A stretch of DNA of 64,000 nt from Lacisediminihabitans sp040549525 (GTDB lineage Bacteria; Actinomycetota; Actinomycetes; Actinomycetales; Microbacteriaceae). A program made the translations under genes and the position numbers. This document shows, in pieces, positions 51,752 through 60,946 of this stretch (position 1 is its first letter; every line of letters starts with the position of its first letter). The notes below the pieces were generated by a model, which was given only the letters and a program-made list of their open reading frames with translations, ran no database searches and was not told where the DNA came from. The stretch covers positions 1-64,000 of the forward strand of contig NZ_JBEPTM010000008.1 of the NCBI RefSeq assembly GCF_040549525.1, given 5' to 3'.

Positions 51752-52839
51752 GCGATTCATCCTCGCCTTCGCGTGAGAGCGGCGCCATCGAGAGCAGTGC
51801 CATCGACATTCGCGGAATCGGCAAGCGCTATGGCGCGACCCCGGTGCTCGAGTCCATCGACCTCGATGTGCCGGCGGGGTCGAAGACCGTGATCGTCGGC
51901 TCCTCCGGGTCGGGCAAGACCACCCTGCTGCGGCTGCTGAGCGGCTTCGACTTCCCGGATGCCGGCACCATCCGAATCGGGTCAGACATCGTCGCCGGGC
52001 CGGGGGTCGCCGTACCGGCCCACCGCCGCGGAATCGGGCATGTCGCCCAGGACGGCGCACTGTTCCCCCACCTCACGGTCGGCCAGAACGTCTCCTTCGG
52101 GTTGGATCGCCACGAGCGCGGGGATCGAACGGCGATCGTGGCCGAGCTGCTCGAGCTGGTCTCCCTCGATCCCTCCCTTTCCTCGCGTCGCCCTGATGAG
52201 CTCTCGGGAGGGCAGCAGCAGCGGGTCGCCCTCGCCCGCGCGATGGCGCGAAAACCGGGAATCATGCTGCTCGACGAGCCGTTCTCCGCCCTCGACACCG
52301 GACTACGGGCGGCGACCCGCGAACTGGTCGCGGCAGCGCTGAGCGCGGCCGGAGTCACGACGGTGTTGGTGACCCACGATCGCGAGGAGGCGCTGACCTT
52401 CGGCGATCAGGTCGCCGTGCTGCGCGACGGGCGTCTCGCCCAGGTTGGCACACCCGTCGCGGTCTACTCGACCCCCGCGGATCTCGCCACCGCGCGCTTC
52501 CTCGGGGACGCCGTGGTCTTCGACGCCGAGGCCTCCGGTGGTCGGGTGCATTGCGCGCTCGGACTCGTCGCGCAGTCGAGCTCGCTCGTCGGAGCCTGCA
52601 CGGCCCTCTTCCGGCCGGAGCAGCTTGTGGTCGGCCCGCTGCTGCCGGGAGCGGATGCCGCGGGCTGCGTCGCCCGGGTGGTCGCGGTCGAATTCCAGGG
52701 AGCATCCCAGCTGCTGACACTCGAGCTGGCCGGAACGGGCTCGATCGAGATCCCGGTGACCGGAGCATCCGCCCATCGCCGGGGCGACCAGGTCGTGGTC
52801 CGCGCGCTCGGCGACGCCGTCGTGTTCGCCGCCAGCTGA
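51748..52839 (+). CDS. Iron(III) ABC transporter ATPase, FbpC-type
   Basis: A 363-residue ATPase: Walker A GSSGSGKTT (about 52), signature LSGGQQQRVALARAM, Walker B IMLLDEPFSALD, switch VTHDREEAL, and a C-terminal TOBE-like domain (about 270-363: LFRPEQLVVG, VVAVEFQGASQLL) typical of FbpC/PotA-like ATPases. GTG 51748 in a GTGA overlap with the permease gene. Ends four bases from the convergent helicase gene. Confidence 0.92.
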   Translation: MSDSSSPSRESGAIESSAIDIRGIGKRYGATPVLESIDLDVPAGSKTVIVGSSGSGKTTLLRLLSGFDFPDAGTIRIGSDIVAGPGVAVPAHRRGIGHVAQDGALFPHLTVGQNVSFGLDRHERGDRTAIVAELLELVSLDPSLSSRRPDELSGGQQQRVALARAMARKPGIMLLDEPFSALDTGLRAATRELVAAALSAAGVTTVLVTHDREEALTFGDQVAVLRDGRLAQVGTPVAVYSTPADLATARFLGDAVVFDAEASGGRVHCALGLVAQSSSLVGACTALFRPEQLVVGPLLPGADAAGCVARVVAVEFQGASQLLTLELAGTGSIEIPVTGASAHRRGDQVVVRALGDAVVFAAS

Positions 52840-52843
52840 GACC

Positions 52844-55800
52844 TCAGTCCGAGAGCGCCCGCACGATGCGCTGGAGCGAGACCGGCTCTGACGTGCCGAG
52901 GTGCTGGGCGAAGAGGCTGAGGCGCAGCTCCTCGAGCAACCATCGGGCGCGCACCAGGGGAGCTGCAGAGTCCGGCGCGAGGGGCAGACGGCCGCCGGCG
53001 AGTTCGTAGCGCGCCGTCGCGGTCTGCACCTCCGTCATCCACACCCGGTCACGCCCCAGGTTGTCTCCGAGCTTGCCGATGCGATGCACGATGGCCGCGA
53101 GGTACACCGGCAGCCGCCGCAGTTGCACGAGGCCGGTCTCCGAGGCGAAACCGGGATAGACCAGGGCTGACAGCTGTTCACGGGCATCCGCGAGCGGGCT
53201 GAGCATGGCGATGTTCGAGGCCGCCTTGATCGCTTTCTCGGCATCCCTGGCCCCGGCGAGCACCTTCGTGAGCAGCGAGACGGTCTGGAACAGCGCCTCC
53301 ATGATCGTGGCCGAGATCTCGTCCCGCACCGCCTCGAATTCCTTGCGGGTCCAGATCTCGCGGTCGGCGATCACGGCGTCGATGCAGACCGCCATGCAAT
53401 CCGCGAAAAGCTCGGCCGTCGTCCGGTAGGGGCTCTGGGCGAGCATGAGCTTCTCGGTCTGGGTGAGGTGATCCTGCACGTAGGACACGGGGGAGGGGAT
53501 GGCGAGAAGCAGCATCCGCCGCACCCCGCGTCGTTGCTCCCTCGACTGGTCGAGCGGCGTCGTCATGAGGCGGATGGCCACGCTGGAGCCCTCGTCGACG
53601 AGGGCAGGGTAGGCCCGGATCGTGTTGCCACCCTGCTTGGTGTCGAGGGTGCGCGGCAGCTCGTCGAAATCCCACCCGGTGAGCCCCGCGCGTTCGAGGT
53701 TGCTTCGGGGTGTGACGGATGCCCGCGCCACACTCTCCCGCACCGTGGACTTGAGCTGCTCCTGGAGGGCGCGCAGGTCGGTACCCGTGGCGACGGTGCG
53801 CGAGCGCTCGTCGATGACCGCGAAGCTCATGCGCAGGTGGGAGGGGATGCGTGACTCATCGAAGTCGGTCGTGGCGACCGGCACATAGGTGAGCCGGGTG
53901 ATCGTGGTCGCGAGGGCTGCCCGCAGTGAGCGTCCATCGCTCACCTCGGGGAGCTCGGCGAGCAGCCGCCGTGCCCAGTCGTTCGCCGGCACGACATTGC
54001 GACGGATCGCCTTCGGCAACGATTTGAGCAGCGCCGTGACGAGCTCCTCCCGAAAACCGGGCACCTGCCAGTCGAAGCCCTCCGGATCGAGCCGCGCCAG
54101 AAGGGCGATCGGCACCTGCACGGTGACCCCGTCGTCGTCGCTTCCCGGCTCGAAGCGGTAGCCGAGCGACAGCTGCTGGTCGCCCTGGCTCCACGTCTTC
54201 GGGTAGGAGGTCTCCACGAGCTCGGCCACGGGAGCGGCCTCATCCTCGTCGATGAGGTTCTCGGCCGTCATCGTCAGCAGGTCGGGAGTCTCGCGGCGCG
54301 CCGTGCGCCACCACGTCTCGAACAGCCGCTGGCTGGTGATCTCGCTCGGGATGCGACGCTGGTAGAAGTCGAACACCGCTTCGTCATCGAAGAGCAGGTC
54401 CCGGCGTCGCGTGCGTTCCTCGAGCTCGGCGAGTTCGGTGCGCAGGGCGCGGTTGGCGCGATCGAAGGCGCTCACCCGCTTGTCCACCCGGTCGAGGTCC
54501 CAATCGCCGTCGACGAGGGCGTGGCGGATGAACAACTCGCGCGCGTAGGCCGGATCGACCTTCGCGAACTGCGCCCGCCGCCGGGCCACGATCGGCACAC
54601 CATAGAGGGTGACCCGCTCCCAAGCCACGGCGGATCCCTGTTTCCTCTCCCAGTGCGGCTCGCTGTAACTGCGCTTCACGAGATCTCCGGCGATGGGCTC
54701 CGCCCAGGAGAGGTCGATGGCCGCATTCGTGCGAGCGAACAGCCGACTCGTCTCCACGAGCTCGGCGCTCATCAACTCGGCGGGCTGCTTCTTCGCGAGC
54801 GCCGAGCCGGGAAACACGCTGAACCGCACCTGCCTCGCGCCGATGTAGTCCTTCTTCGCCACATCCCGGATGCCCAGTTGGCTCAGCAGGCCGGCAAGCA
54901 GCGAGCGGTGGATGCCGTTGGGGTTGGCAGACGGGCCACCGACCACGAGCCCGAGCGGCTTCGCCATCCGCTCGAGCTGGCGGAAGACATCCTTCCACTC
55001 GCGCACCCGAAGGTAGTTGAGGTATTCGCTGCGGCAGAGCCGCCGGAACTGGTTGCCGCTGAGTTCCCTCTCCCTCTCGCGCAGGTGATTCCAGAGATTG
55101 AGCAGCGTGAGGAAGTCGCTCGTCGGATCCACGAAGCGCGCATGGGACTGGTCGGCCTGTGCTCGCTTCTCGAGCGGTCGTTCCCGGGGGTCCTGGATGC
55201 TGAGACCGGCGACGATCGCCATCACCTCGCGGGTCACCCCGTGCTGTTTGGACTCCACCACCATGCGGGCGAGTCGCGGATCGATCGGCAGTTGCGTGAG
55301 CTGCTTTCCGATGCGGGTGATGCGGGGATCGTCTCCGCTTCCGGCCTCAACGGCTCCGAGCTCCCGCAGAAGGTCCAGACCGTCCTTGATGCCGCGCGAA
55401 TCCGGCGGCTGGAGGAAGGGGAACCTGGCGATGTCGCCGAGTCCGAGCGAGATCATCTGCAGGATGACGGCGGCGAGGTTCGTGCGCAGGATCTCCGGCT
55501 CGGTATATTCCGGTCGGCGCATGAAGTCCTGCTCCGAATACAGGCGGATGGCGATGCCGTCGCTCGTGCGGCCGCTTCGACCCGAGCGCTGGTTCGCGCT
55601 CGCCTGGCTGATCGCCTCGATCGGCAGTCTCTGCACCTTCGATCGGACGCTGTACCGCGAGATGCGGGCCGTGCCCGCGTCGATGACGTAGGTGATGCCC
55701 GGCACGGTGAGGCTGGTCTCCGCCACGTTGGTCGCCAGCACGATGCGACGACGGATGCCGGGGGCTCGCCCGGTCTCGAACACCCGGTGTTGCTCGGCAG

Positions 55801-56653
55801 AACTCAGCCGGCCGTAGAGCGGAAGCACCTCGGTGAACGGCAGGTTCCGGCCGCCGATCGCCTCCTCGGCGTCCCGGATCTCGTTCTCGCCGCTGAGGAA
55901 GACCAGCACATCGCCGTTCGATTCGCGGGCCAGTTCGTCGAGCGCGGCATTGATCCCCTCGAGGGGATCGAGGTCCGCCTCCGCCTCCGCGTCGTCGTCG
56001 TCCTCCTCCAGCGAGGCCTCGGCCACGAGTGGTCGGTACCGCACCTCGACGGGGAAGGTTCGTCCACTCACCTCGACTATCGGTGCGCCGACGCCCGCGG
56101 CATCCGCGAAGTGACGGGAGAAGCTCTCGGGGTCGATGGTCGCGGAGGTCACGATGATGCTGAGGTCGGGACGCCGCGGCATCAGCTGTTTGAGGTAGCC
56201 GAGCAGGAAGTCGATGGTGAGGCTGCGCTCGTGGGCCTCATCGATGATGATCGCGTCGTACTTGCGGAGGAGCCGGTCGCGGTGGATCTCGTTGAGCAGG
56301 ATGCCGTCGGTCATCAGTTTGATGCGGGTGTCGGGACCAACGGTGTCGGTGAATCGCACCTGGTAGCCGACGAGCCCGCCGAGAGGCGTCCCGAGTTCGT
56401 CGGAGATGCGCTCGGCGATCGTGCGCGCGGCGATGCGCCTCGGCTGGGTGTGGCCGATGCTCGTCTTACCGAGTTCGAGCAGGATCTTCGGCAGCTGGGT
56501 GGTCTTTCCCGAGCCGGTCTCGCCGGCGATGATCACCACCTGGTGGCTGCGGAGGGCGGCCGCGATGTCATCGCGGCGCTGGCTGACCGGCAGATCCTCC
56601 GGATACGAGATCACGTACTGCGGGGTCGCGTTGTCGGTGGTCGCGTCGGTCAT
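52844..56653 (-). CDS. hrpA: ATP-dependent RNA helicase HrpA
   Basis: A 1269-residue DEAH-box helicase of full family length. Motif I GETGSGKTTQLPK (about 44), motif II DEAHERS (about 138), motif III SATI, motif V/VI region TNVAETSLTVPG and QRSGRSGRTSDG, then HA2/OB-fold regions, and a long C-terminal DUF3418-type domain ending at about 1265. HrpA unwinds RNA and helps rescue collided ribosomes and process mRNAs in E. coli. An acidic insert (EEDDDDAEAEADLD, about 220) is lineage-specific. Single gene, start ATG 56653. Confidence 0.95.
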   Translation of the reverse strand: MTDATTDNATPQYVISYPEDLPVSQRRDDIAAALRSHQVVIIAGETGSGKTTQLPKILLELGKTSIGHTQPRRIAARTIAERISDELGTPLGGLVGYQVRFTDTVGPDTRIKLMTDGILLNEIHRDRLLRKYDAIIIDEAHERSLTIDFLLGYLKQLMPRRPDLSIIVTSATIDPESFSRHFADAAGVGAPIVEVSGRTFPVEVRYRPLVAEASLEEDDDDAEAEADLDPLEGINAALDELARESNGDVLVFLSGENEIRDAEEAIGGRNLPFTEVLPLYGRLSSAEQHRVFETGRAPGIRRRIVLATNVAETSLTVPGITYVIDAGTARISRYSVRSKVQRLPIEAISQASANQRSGRSGRTSDGIAIRLYSEQDFMRRPEYTEPEILRTNLAAVILQMISLGLGDIARFPFLQPPDSRGIKDGLDLLRELGAVEAGSGDDPRITRIGKQLTQLPIDPRLARMVVESKQHGVTREVMAIVAGLSIQDPRERPLEKRAQADQSHARFVDPTSDFLTLLNLWNHLRERERELSGNQFRRLCRSEYLNYLRVREWKDVFRQLERMAKPLGLVVGGPSANPNGIHRSLLAGLLSQLGIRDVAKKDYIGARQVRFSVFPGSALAKKQPAELMSAELVETSRLFARTNAAIDLSWAEPIAGDLVKRSYSEPHWERKQGSAVAWERVTLYGVPIVARRRAQFAKVDPAYARELFIRHALVDGDWDLDRVDKRVSAFDRANRALRTELAELEERTRRRDLLFDDEAVFDFYQRRIPSEITSQRLFETWWRTARRETPDLLTMTAENLIDEDEAAPVAELVETSYPKTWSQGDQQLSLGYRFEPGSDDDGVTVQVPIALLARLDPEGFDWQVPGFREELVTALLKSLPKAIRRNVVPANDWARRLLAELPEVSDGRSLRAALATTITRLTYVPVATTDFDESRIPSHLRMSFAVIDERSRTVATGTDLRALQEQLKSTVRESVARASVTPRSNLERAGLTGWDFDELPRTLDTKQGGNTIRAYPALVDEGSSVAIRLMTTPLDQSREQRRGVRRMLLLAIPSPVSYVQDHLTQTEKLMLAQSPYRTTAELFADCMAVCIDAVIADREIWTRKEFEAVRDEISATIMEALFQTVSLLTKVLAGARDAEKAIKAASNIAMLSPLADAREQLSALVYPGFASETGLVQLRRLPVYLAAIVHRIGKLGDNLGRDRVWMTEVQTATARYELAGGRLPLAPDSAAPLVRARWLLEELRLSLFAQHLGTSEPVSLQRIVRALSD

Positions 56654-56756
56654 GGGTGTCCAATTCTACCGACTGCACCTTCGCCGTCTCCTCCCGGCAG
56701 GCGAGACAGGAGAAGGCTCGCGCTGCCCGAAGGTTCGCGCTATTCGAAGGCTCGCG

Positions 56757-57953
56757 CTACTCGAATGCGGAGATCCCCGTGATCGCCCGCCCGACCAACA
56801 GGGTGTTGATCTCGTAGCTTCCCTCGTAGCTGTAGACCGCTTCGGCATCCGCGAAGATGCGGGCCATGCCGAAGTCGGTCGAGATGCCATTGCCCCCGAG
56901 GATGCCACGGGCCATGGCGACCGACTCCCGCATCCGTGCGCTGCCGGAGGCCTTGGCCATCGCCGCGTGCTCGGAGCGAAGGGTGCCGTTCTGCTGCAGC
57001 TGTGCGATGCGAAACATCGTGCCGAGCGAGGCCGTGGTGTTCTCGAGGATGCGTACGAGCTTCTCCTGCACGAGTTGGAACGACGCGATCGGCTTGCCGA
57101 ACTGGCGGCGTTCGAGCGCGTAGGCGAGCGCGTGATCGTAGGCGGCGAACTGCAGGCCGACGGTCTGCCAGGCCACCCACACCCGGGAGTCGGTGAGCAG
57201 CGCGCTCGCGTCGCGGAACGAACTTGCACCGGGCAGTCGGGCAGACTCGTCGACGCGCACATCGTCGAGCAGGATATCCGCGTTCTGCACGATGCGAAGC
57301 GAGATCTTGTTATCGATCTTCTCGGTGCGAAGGCCGGGAGTGTCACGGTCCACGATGAAGGCCTTGATCTCCCCGTCGGCCGTGTCACGGGCCCAGAGGA
57401 TGATGTGGTCAGCCATCGTGCCGTTACCGATCCAGCGTTTGGCACCGGAGATGCTCCAGGTGTCCCCGCGCCGGGTGGCTGTCGTCCTCATCGAGCGGGA
57501 GATGTCCGATCCGTGGTCTGGTTCCGTGAGGGCGAAGGCGCCGATGCGGGACAGGTCGTGCAGGCCCGGGAGCAGCCGCTCGCGCTGCTCGTCCGAGCCG
57601 AGCCGGTCGATCGCGGCGGTGACGAGTTCGGAGTGCACCCCGAGAAAGGTGGAGATCGACATGTCGACCCGCGAGAGTTCGAGATGGAGGAATCCCCGCA
57701 GCAGATGGCTGCCTCCCGCGTCGGGGATGCCGATGAGGTCGAGACCGGCGAGGGTCGGCAGCAGCTCGAAGGGGAAGGTCGCGGCATCCCAGTGGGAACC
57801 GATGACCGGGCGCACCTCCCGGTCGAAGGTCGCGGTGGCGTCGGCGAGGCGGCGTTGCTCCGCGGTCGTGAGCAGGCCGCGGTAGTCGAGGAAGTCGTCG
57901 GAAGGTCGGGGGCGGCGGGCGTCCGCGAGGGTGGTGTCGGACTGCAGACTCAT
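56757..57953 (-). CDS. Acyl-CoA dehydrogenase, glutaryl-CoA dehydrogenase-like
   Basis: A 398-residue acyl-CoA dehydrogenase: FAD loop FALTEPDHGSDISRSM, and C-terminal YSYEGSYEINTLLVGRAITGISAF with the catalytic Glu where glutaryl-CoA dehydrogenases have it (YEGTY). In this operon with a branched-chain 2-oxoacid dehydrogenase it most likely oxidises a branched-chain or short acyl-CoA. Last gene of the operon; its start overlaps the SDR stop by four bases. Confidence 0.9.
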   Translation of the reverse strand: MSLQSDTTLADARRPRPSDDFLDYRGLLTTAEQRRLADATATFDREVRPVIGSHWDAATFPFELLPTLAGLDLIGIPDAGGSHLLRGFLHLELSRVDMSISTFLGVHSELVTAAIDRLGSDEQRERLLPGLHDLSRIGAFALTEPDHGSDISRSMRTTATRRGDTWSISGAKRWIGNGTMADHIILWARDTADGEIKAFIVDRDTPGLRTEKIDNKISLRIVQNADILLDDVRVDESARLPGASSFRDASALLTDSRVWVAWQTVGLQFAAYDHALAYALERRQFGKPIASFQLVQEKLVRILENTTASLGTMFRIAQLQQNGTLRSEHAAMAKASGSARMRESVAMARGILGGNGISTDFGMARIFADAEAVYSYEGSYEINTLLVGRAITGISAFE

Positions 57954-58693
57954 CGCGGCGTCATCCGGATCGCGCCGTCGAGGCGGATCGTCTCCCCGTT
58001 GAGGTAGGGGTTCTCCACGATGTGCCTCACGAGCGCGGCATATTCGTGCGGCCGTCCGAGTCGTGCGGGATGGGGCACCTGGCTGCCGAGCGAGAGTTTC
58101 GTCTCCTCGCTCATTGCCGCCATCATCGGGGTCTCGAAGACCCCGGGCGCGATGGTCATCACGCGGATGAGGTGCGCGGCGAACTCACGCGCGATCGGCA
58201 GCGTCATGGCCGCGACAGCACCCTTGGAGGCCGAGTAGGCGGCCTGGCCGATCTGCCCGTCGAAGGCAGCAACGGAGGCCGTGTTGATGATGACCCCGCG
58301 CTCCCCGTCGATCGGTTCGTTCTGCTGCATGGCCGCGGCGGCCAGGCGCAGCACGTTGAAGGTGCCGATCAGATTGATCCGGATGGCGCGCTCGAACACA
58401 TCGAGGGAGAGGGGCCCCTCCCGGCCGACCACACGGTTCGCGGGCGCGATGCCGGCGCAGTTGACGAGGATGCGCAGGGTGCCGAGCCCCGTTGCCGTCG
58501 TCACCGCGGCCGCGACCTCCGCTTCGCTCGTCACGTCGGCGGCGACGAAGGTCGTGCCCTCCAGCGACTCGGCGGGTGCGGTCAGATCGAGGATGACCAC
58601 GCGAGCGCCGGCCGAGGCGAGCTCGCGGGCGGTGGCCAGCCCGAGGCCGGAGGCCCCTCCCGTGACGACGGCCACGGTGTCGGTGATGTTCAT
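57950..58693 (-). CDS. 3-hydroxyacyl-CoA dehydrogenase type 2-like SDR
   Basis: A 247-residue SDR: VVTGGASGLGLATA, Asp in VILDLTAP (NAD-type), VIINTASVAAFDGQIGQ, YSASKGAVAAMTLPIAR and RVMTIAPGVFETPMM. These sequence features are those of the HSD17B10-like 3-hydroxy-2-methylbutyryl-CoA dehydrogenases of isoleucine degradation. The neighbouring oxoacid dehydrogenase operon agrees with that role. Confidence 0.9.
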   Translation of the reverse strand: MNITDTVAVVTGGASGLGLATARELASAGARVVILDLTAPAESLEGTTFVAADVTSEAEVAAAVTTATGLGTLRILVNCAGIAPANRVVGREGPLSLDVFERAIRINLIGTFNVLRLAAAAMQQNEPIDGERGVIINTASVAAFDGQIGQAAYSASKGAVAAMTLPIAREFAAHLIRVMTIAPGVFETPMMAAMSEETKLSLGSQVPHPARLGRPHEYAALVRHIVENPYLNGETIRLDGAIRMTPR

Positions 58694-58700
58694 GCTGCTC

Positions 58701-59966
58701 CTATCCGAGGGCGATGAGTTCGAGCGGATCGGCCAGGATACGACCGATCTCTGCGAGGAAGGCCGAGCCCTCGGCCCCGTCCACGAGACGATGATCGAAG
58801 GAGACGCTCAGGGTCATCACCGAGCGCAGCGCGATCTCCCCGCGGAACTCCCAGGGCTGCCGTCGGATCGCTCCGGTGCACAGTATCGCAGCCTCCCCGG
58901 GATTGATGATCGGGGTTCCGCTGTCGATTCCGAAGCTCCCGATGTTCGTGAGGCTGATGGTGCCGCCTGCGAGTTCGGAGACGGCGGTCTTGCCGTCGCG
59001 CGCGCGCGTCGCCAGGCCCGAGAGGGCATCGGCGAGCTCGCGGAGTGTCAGGGAATTGACATCCCGGATGTTCGGCACCATGAGGCCGCGGGGCGTTGCG
59101 ACCGCGATGCCGAGATTGACCGCCCGGTAGGTCACGATCTCCTGGCTCGCCTCGTCCCACCGGGAGTTGAGTTCCGGATGCCGCAGAATCACCATCGCCA
59201 ACGCCTTCGCGACGAGCAGCAGCGGAGTGACCCGCGCGCCCTCGAATGCCGGGTGCGCTCGCAGGTGCTCCACCAGCTCGACGGTGGGGGTGACATCCAC
59301 GGTGACGAACTCGGTGACATGGGGCGCGGTGAACGCGCTCGCGACCATGGCCGCGGCGGTGCGCTTGCGGACGCCGCCGATCGGCACGCGGGTCTCCTCC
59401 TGGCGGGGAACGGCCGGGGAGGCGGTGCCGGCGACAGCGGCCGGAGCAGCAGCACTCGCGGCCTCGACGTCCGAGCGGATGACCGCGCCATTCGATCCCG
59501 TGCCGATGACGGTTGTGAGATCGAGCCCGAGCCGCCGGGCGAGATCCCTCACCGGCGGCTTGGCGAGCACTCGTGACGACGCGGGTGGGGCGGGTGCGGC
59601 AGTGGGAGCGGAAGCAGCCGGGGCACTCTTTCGACGGCGCTGGCCGGACCTGTGGTCGGTCTCGCCGGGGCCGTAGCCGACGAGCATGTTCGACCGGCCG
59701 TCTTCTTCCCTCGACTCTGGTGCGAGGTCATCGGCGCCGAAGCTGATGATCGGCGCCCCCACCATCACCGTCTCGCCCTCCGAGACGCGCAGCGAGGAGA
59801 CCACCCCGACGATCGGCGAGGGCAGCTCGACCAGTGCCTTGGCGGTCTCCACCTCGCAGATGACCTGGTTGAGCGCCACCTCGTCGCCGGCCTTCACGAG
59901 CCAGCGCACGATCTCCGCATCGGCCAGGCCTTCGCCGAGGTCGGGGAGCAGGAAGTCGGTAGCCAT
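58701..59966 (-). CDS. Branched-chain 2-oxoacid dehydrogenase E2 (dihydrolipoyl acyltransferase)
   Basis: A 421-residue E2: N-terminal lipoyl domain (residues 1-75, lipoylated Lys in EVETAKALVEL), a peripheral subunit-binding domain (about 138-175: PPVRDLARRLGLDLTTVIGTG), a Pro/Ala linker, and the C-terminal acyltransferase domain with SFDHRLVDGAEGS carrying the His-Asp catalytic pair. Start ATG 59966, overlapping the E1-beta stop by one base. E3 is not encoded here and must come from elsewhere. Confidence 0.93.
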   Translation of the reverse strand: MATDFLLPDLGEGLADAEIVRWLVKAGDEVALNQVICEVETAKALVELPSPIVGVVSSLRVSEGETVMVGAPIISFGADDLAPESREEDGRSNMLVGYGPGETDHRSGQRRRKSAPAASAPTAAPAPPASSRVLAKPPVRDLARRLGLDLTTVIGTGSNGAVIRSDVEAASAAAPAAVAGTASPAVPRQEETRVPIGGVRKRTAAAMVASAFTAPHVTEFVTVDVTPTVELVEHLRAHPAFEGARVTPLLLVAKALAMVILRHPELNSRWDEASQEIVTYRAVNLGIAVATPRGLMVPNIRDVNSLTLRELADALSGLATRARDGKTAVSELAGGTISLTNIGSFGIDSGTPIINPGEAAILCTGAIRRQPWEFRGEIALRSVMTLSVSFDHRLVDGAEGSAFLAEIGRILADPLELIALG

Positions 59967-60946
59967 CACTGCACCGCCAGGCTTCGGTCGATCGCGTCGA
60001 GTACCCGGTCGATATCGGGCAGGTAATACTGCTCCACCTTGGACGGCGGGTAGGGCGTCGAGTACCCGCCCACTCGGATCACGGGGGATTCGAGCATCCA
60101 GAAGCAGCGCTCGGAGATGCGGGCGGCGATCTCGGCCCCGAGCCCCAGGAACGCGGGTGCCTCGTGCACCACGACGAGCCGACCGGTCTTCGCGACCGAG
60201 CGCTCGATGGTGACGAAGTCGATGGGGGAGAGTGATCGCAGGTCGATGACCTCGACCGAGGTGCCCTCGGTGGCCGCCTCGCGGGCGGCGGCGAGGGCGG
60301 TGGCCACCATCGGGCCGTAGGCGACGACCGTGAGGTCGGTCCCTTCGGTGAGCACCCGGGCGTCGAAAAGCCCGAGCGTCGGGCTGCCGTCGAGGTCGAC
60401 ATCCTGCTTGTCCCAGTAGCGGCGCTTCGGTTCGAAGAAGAGCACCGGGTCGTCGGAGGCGATGGCCTGCTGGATCATGCCGTAGGCGTCATCCGCCGAC
60501 GAGCACGAGACGACTCGCAGGCCGGCGGTGTGCGCGAAGTAGGCCTCCGGCGACTCGGAGTGGTGCTCGACCGCTCCGATGCCCCCGCCGTAGGGCACTC
60601 GGATGGTCAGGGGCACGGTGACGGCCCCGTCGGTGCGCTTATGGATCTTCGCCAGCTGCGACACGATCTGGTCGAAAGCCGGGTAGATGAAGCCGTCGAA
60701 CTGGATCTCGCAGACGGGCCGGTAGCCCCGCATCGCGAGTCCGATGGCGGTGCCGATGATGCCGGATTCCGCGAGCGGGGTGTCGAACACCCGTTCCCGG
60801 CCGAATTCGGCCTGAAGCTGGTCGGTCACCCGAAAGACGCCGCCGAGGGCGCCGACGTCTTCGCCCATCAGCATGACGCGGTCGTCGGAGTCGAGCGAGC
60901 GGCGCAGTCCGGCGTTGATGGCCTTGGCCAGGGAGAGGGTCGTCAC
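59966..60946 (-). CDS. Branched-chain 2-oxoacid dehydrogenase E1 beta subunit
   Basis: A 326-residue transketolase-fold subunit: MLMGEDVGALGGVFRVT, RVFDTPLAESGIIGTAIGLA, PYGGGIGAVEHHSESPEA, and the C-terminal DLRSLSPID and GYSTPYPP. It forms the thiamine diphosphate E1 heterotetramer with the alpha subunit. GTG 60946 overlaps the alpha gene by four bases (GTGA). Confidence 0.93.
   Translation of the reverse strand: MTTLSLAKAINAGLRRSLDSDDRVMLMGEDVGALGGVFRVTDQLQAEFGRERVFDTPLAESGIIGTAIGLAMRGYRPVCEIQFDGFIYPAFDQIVSQLAKIHKRTDGAVTVPLTIRVPYGGGIGAVEHHSESPEAYFAHTAGLRVVSCSSADDAYGMIQQAIASDDPVLFFEPKRRYWDKQDVDLDGSPTLGLFDARVLTEGTDLTVVAYGPMVATALAAAREAATEGTSVEVIDLRSLSPIDFVTIERSVAKTGRLVVVHEAPAFLGLGAEIAARISERCFWMLESPVIRVGGYSTPYPPSKVEQYYLPDIDRVLDAIDRSLAVQ

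Noticed and set aside
54521..58007. Long plus-strand ORFs (753 and 533 codons) opposite hrpA and the acyl-CoA dehydrogenase
   Set aside because: Shadows of strongly supported minus-strand genes with clear motifs. No RBS or family features in the plus frames.
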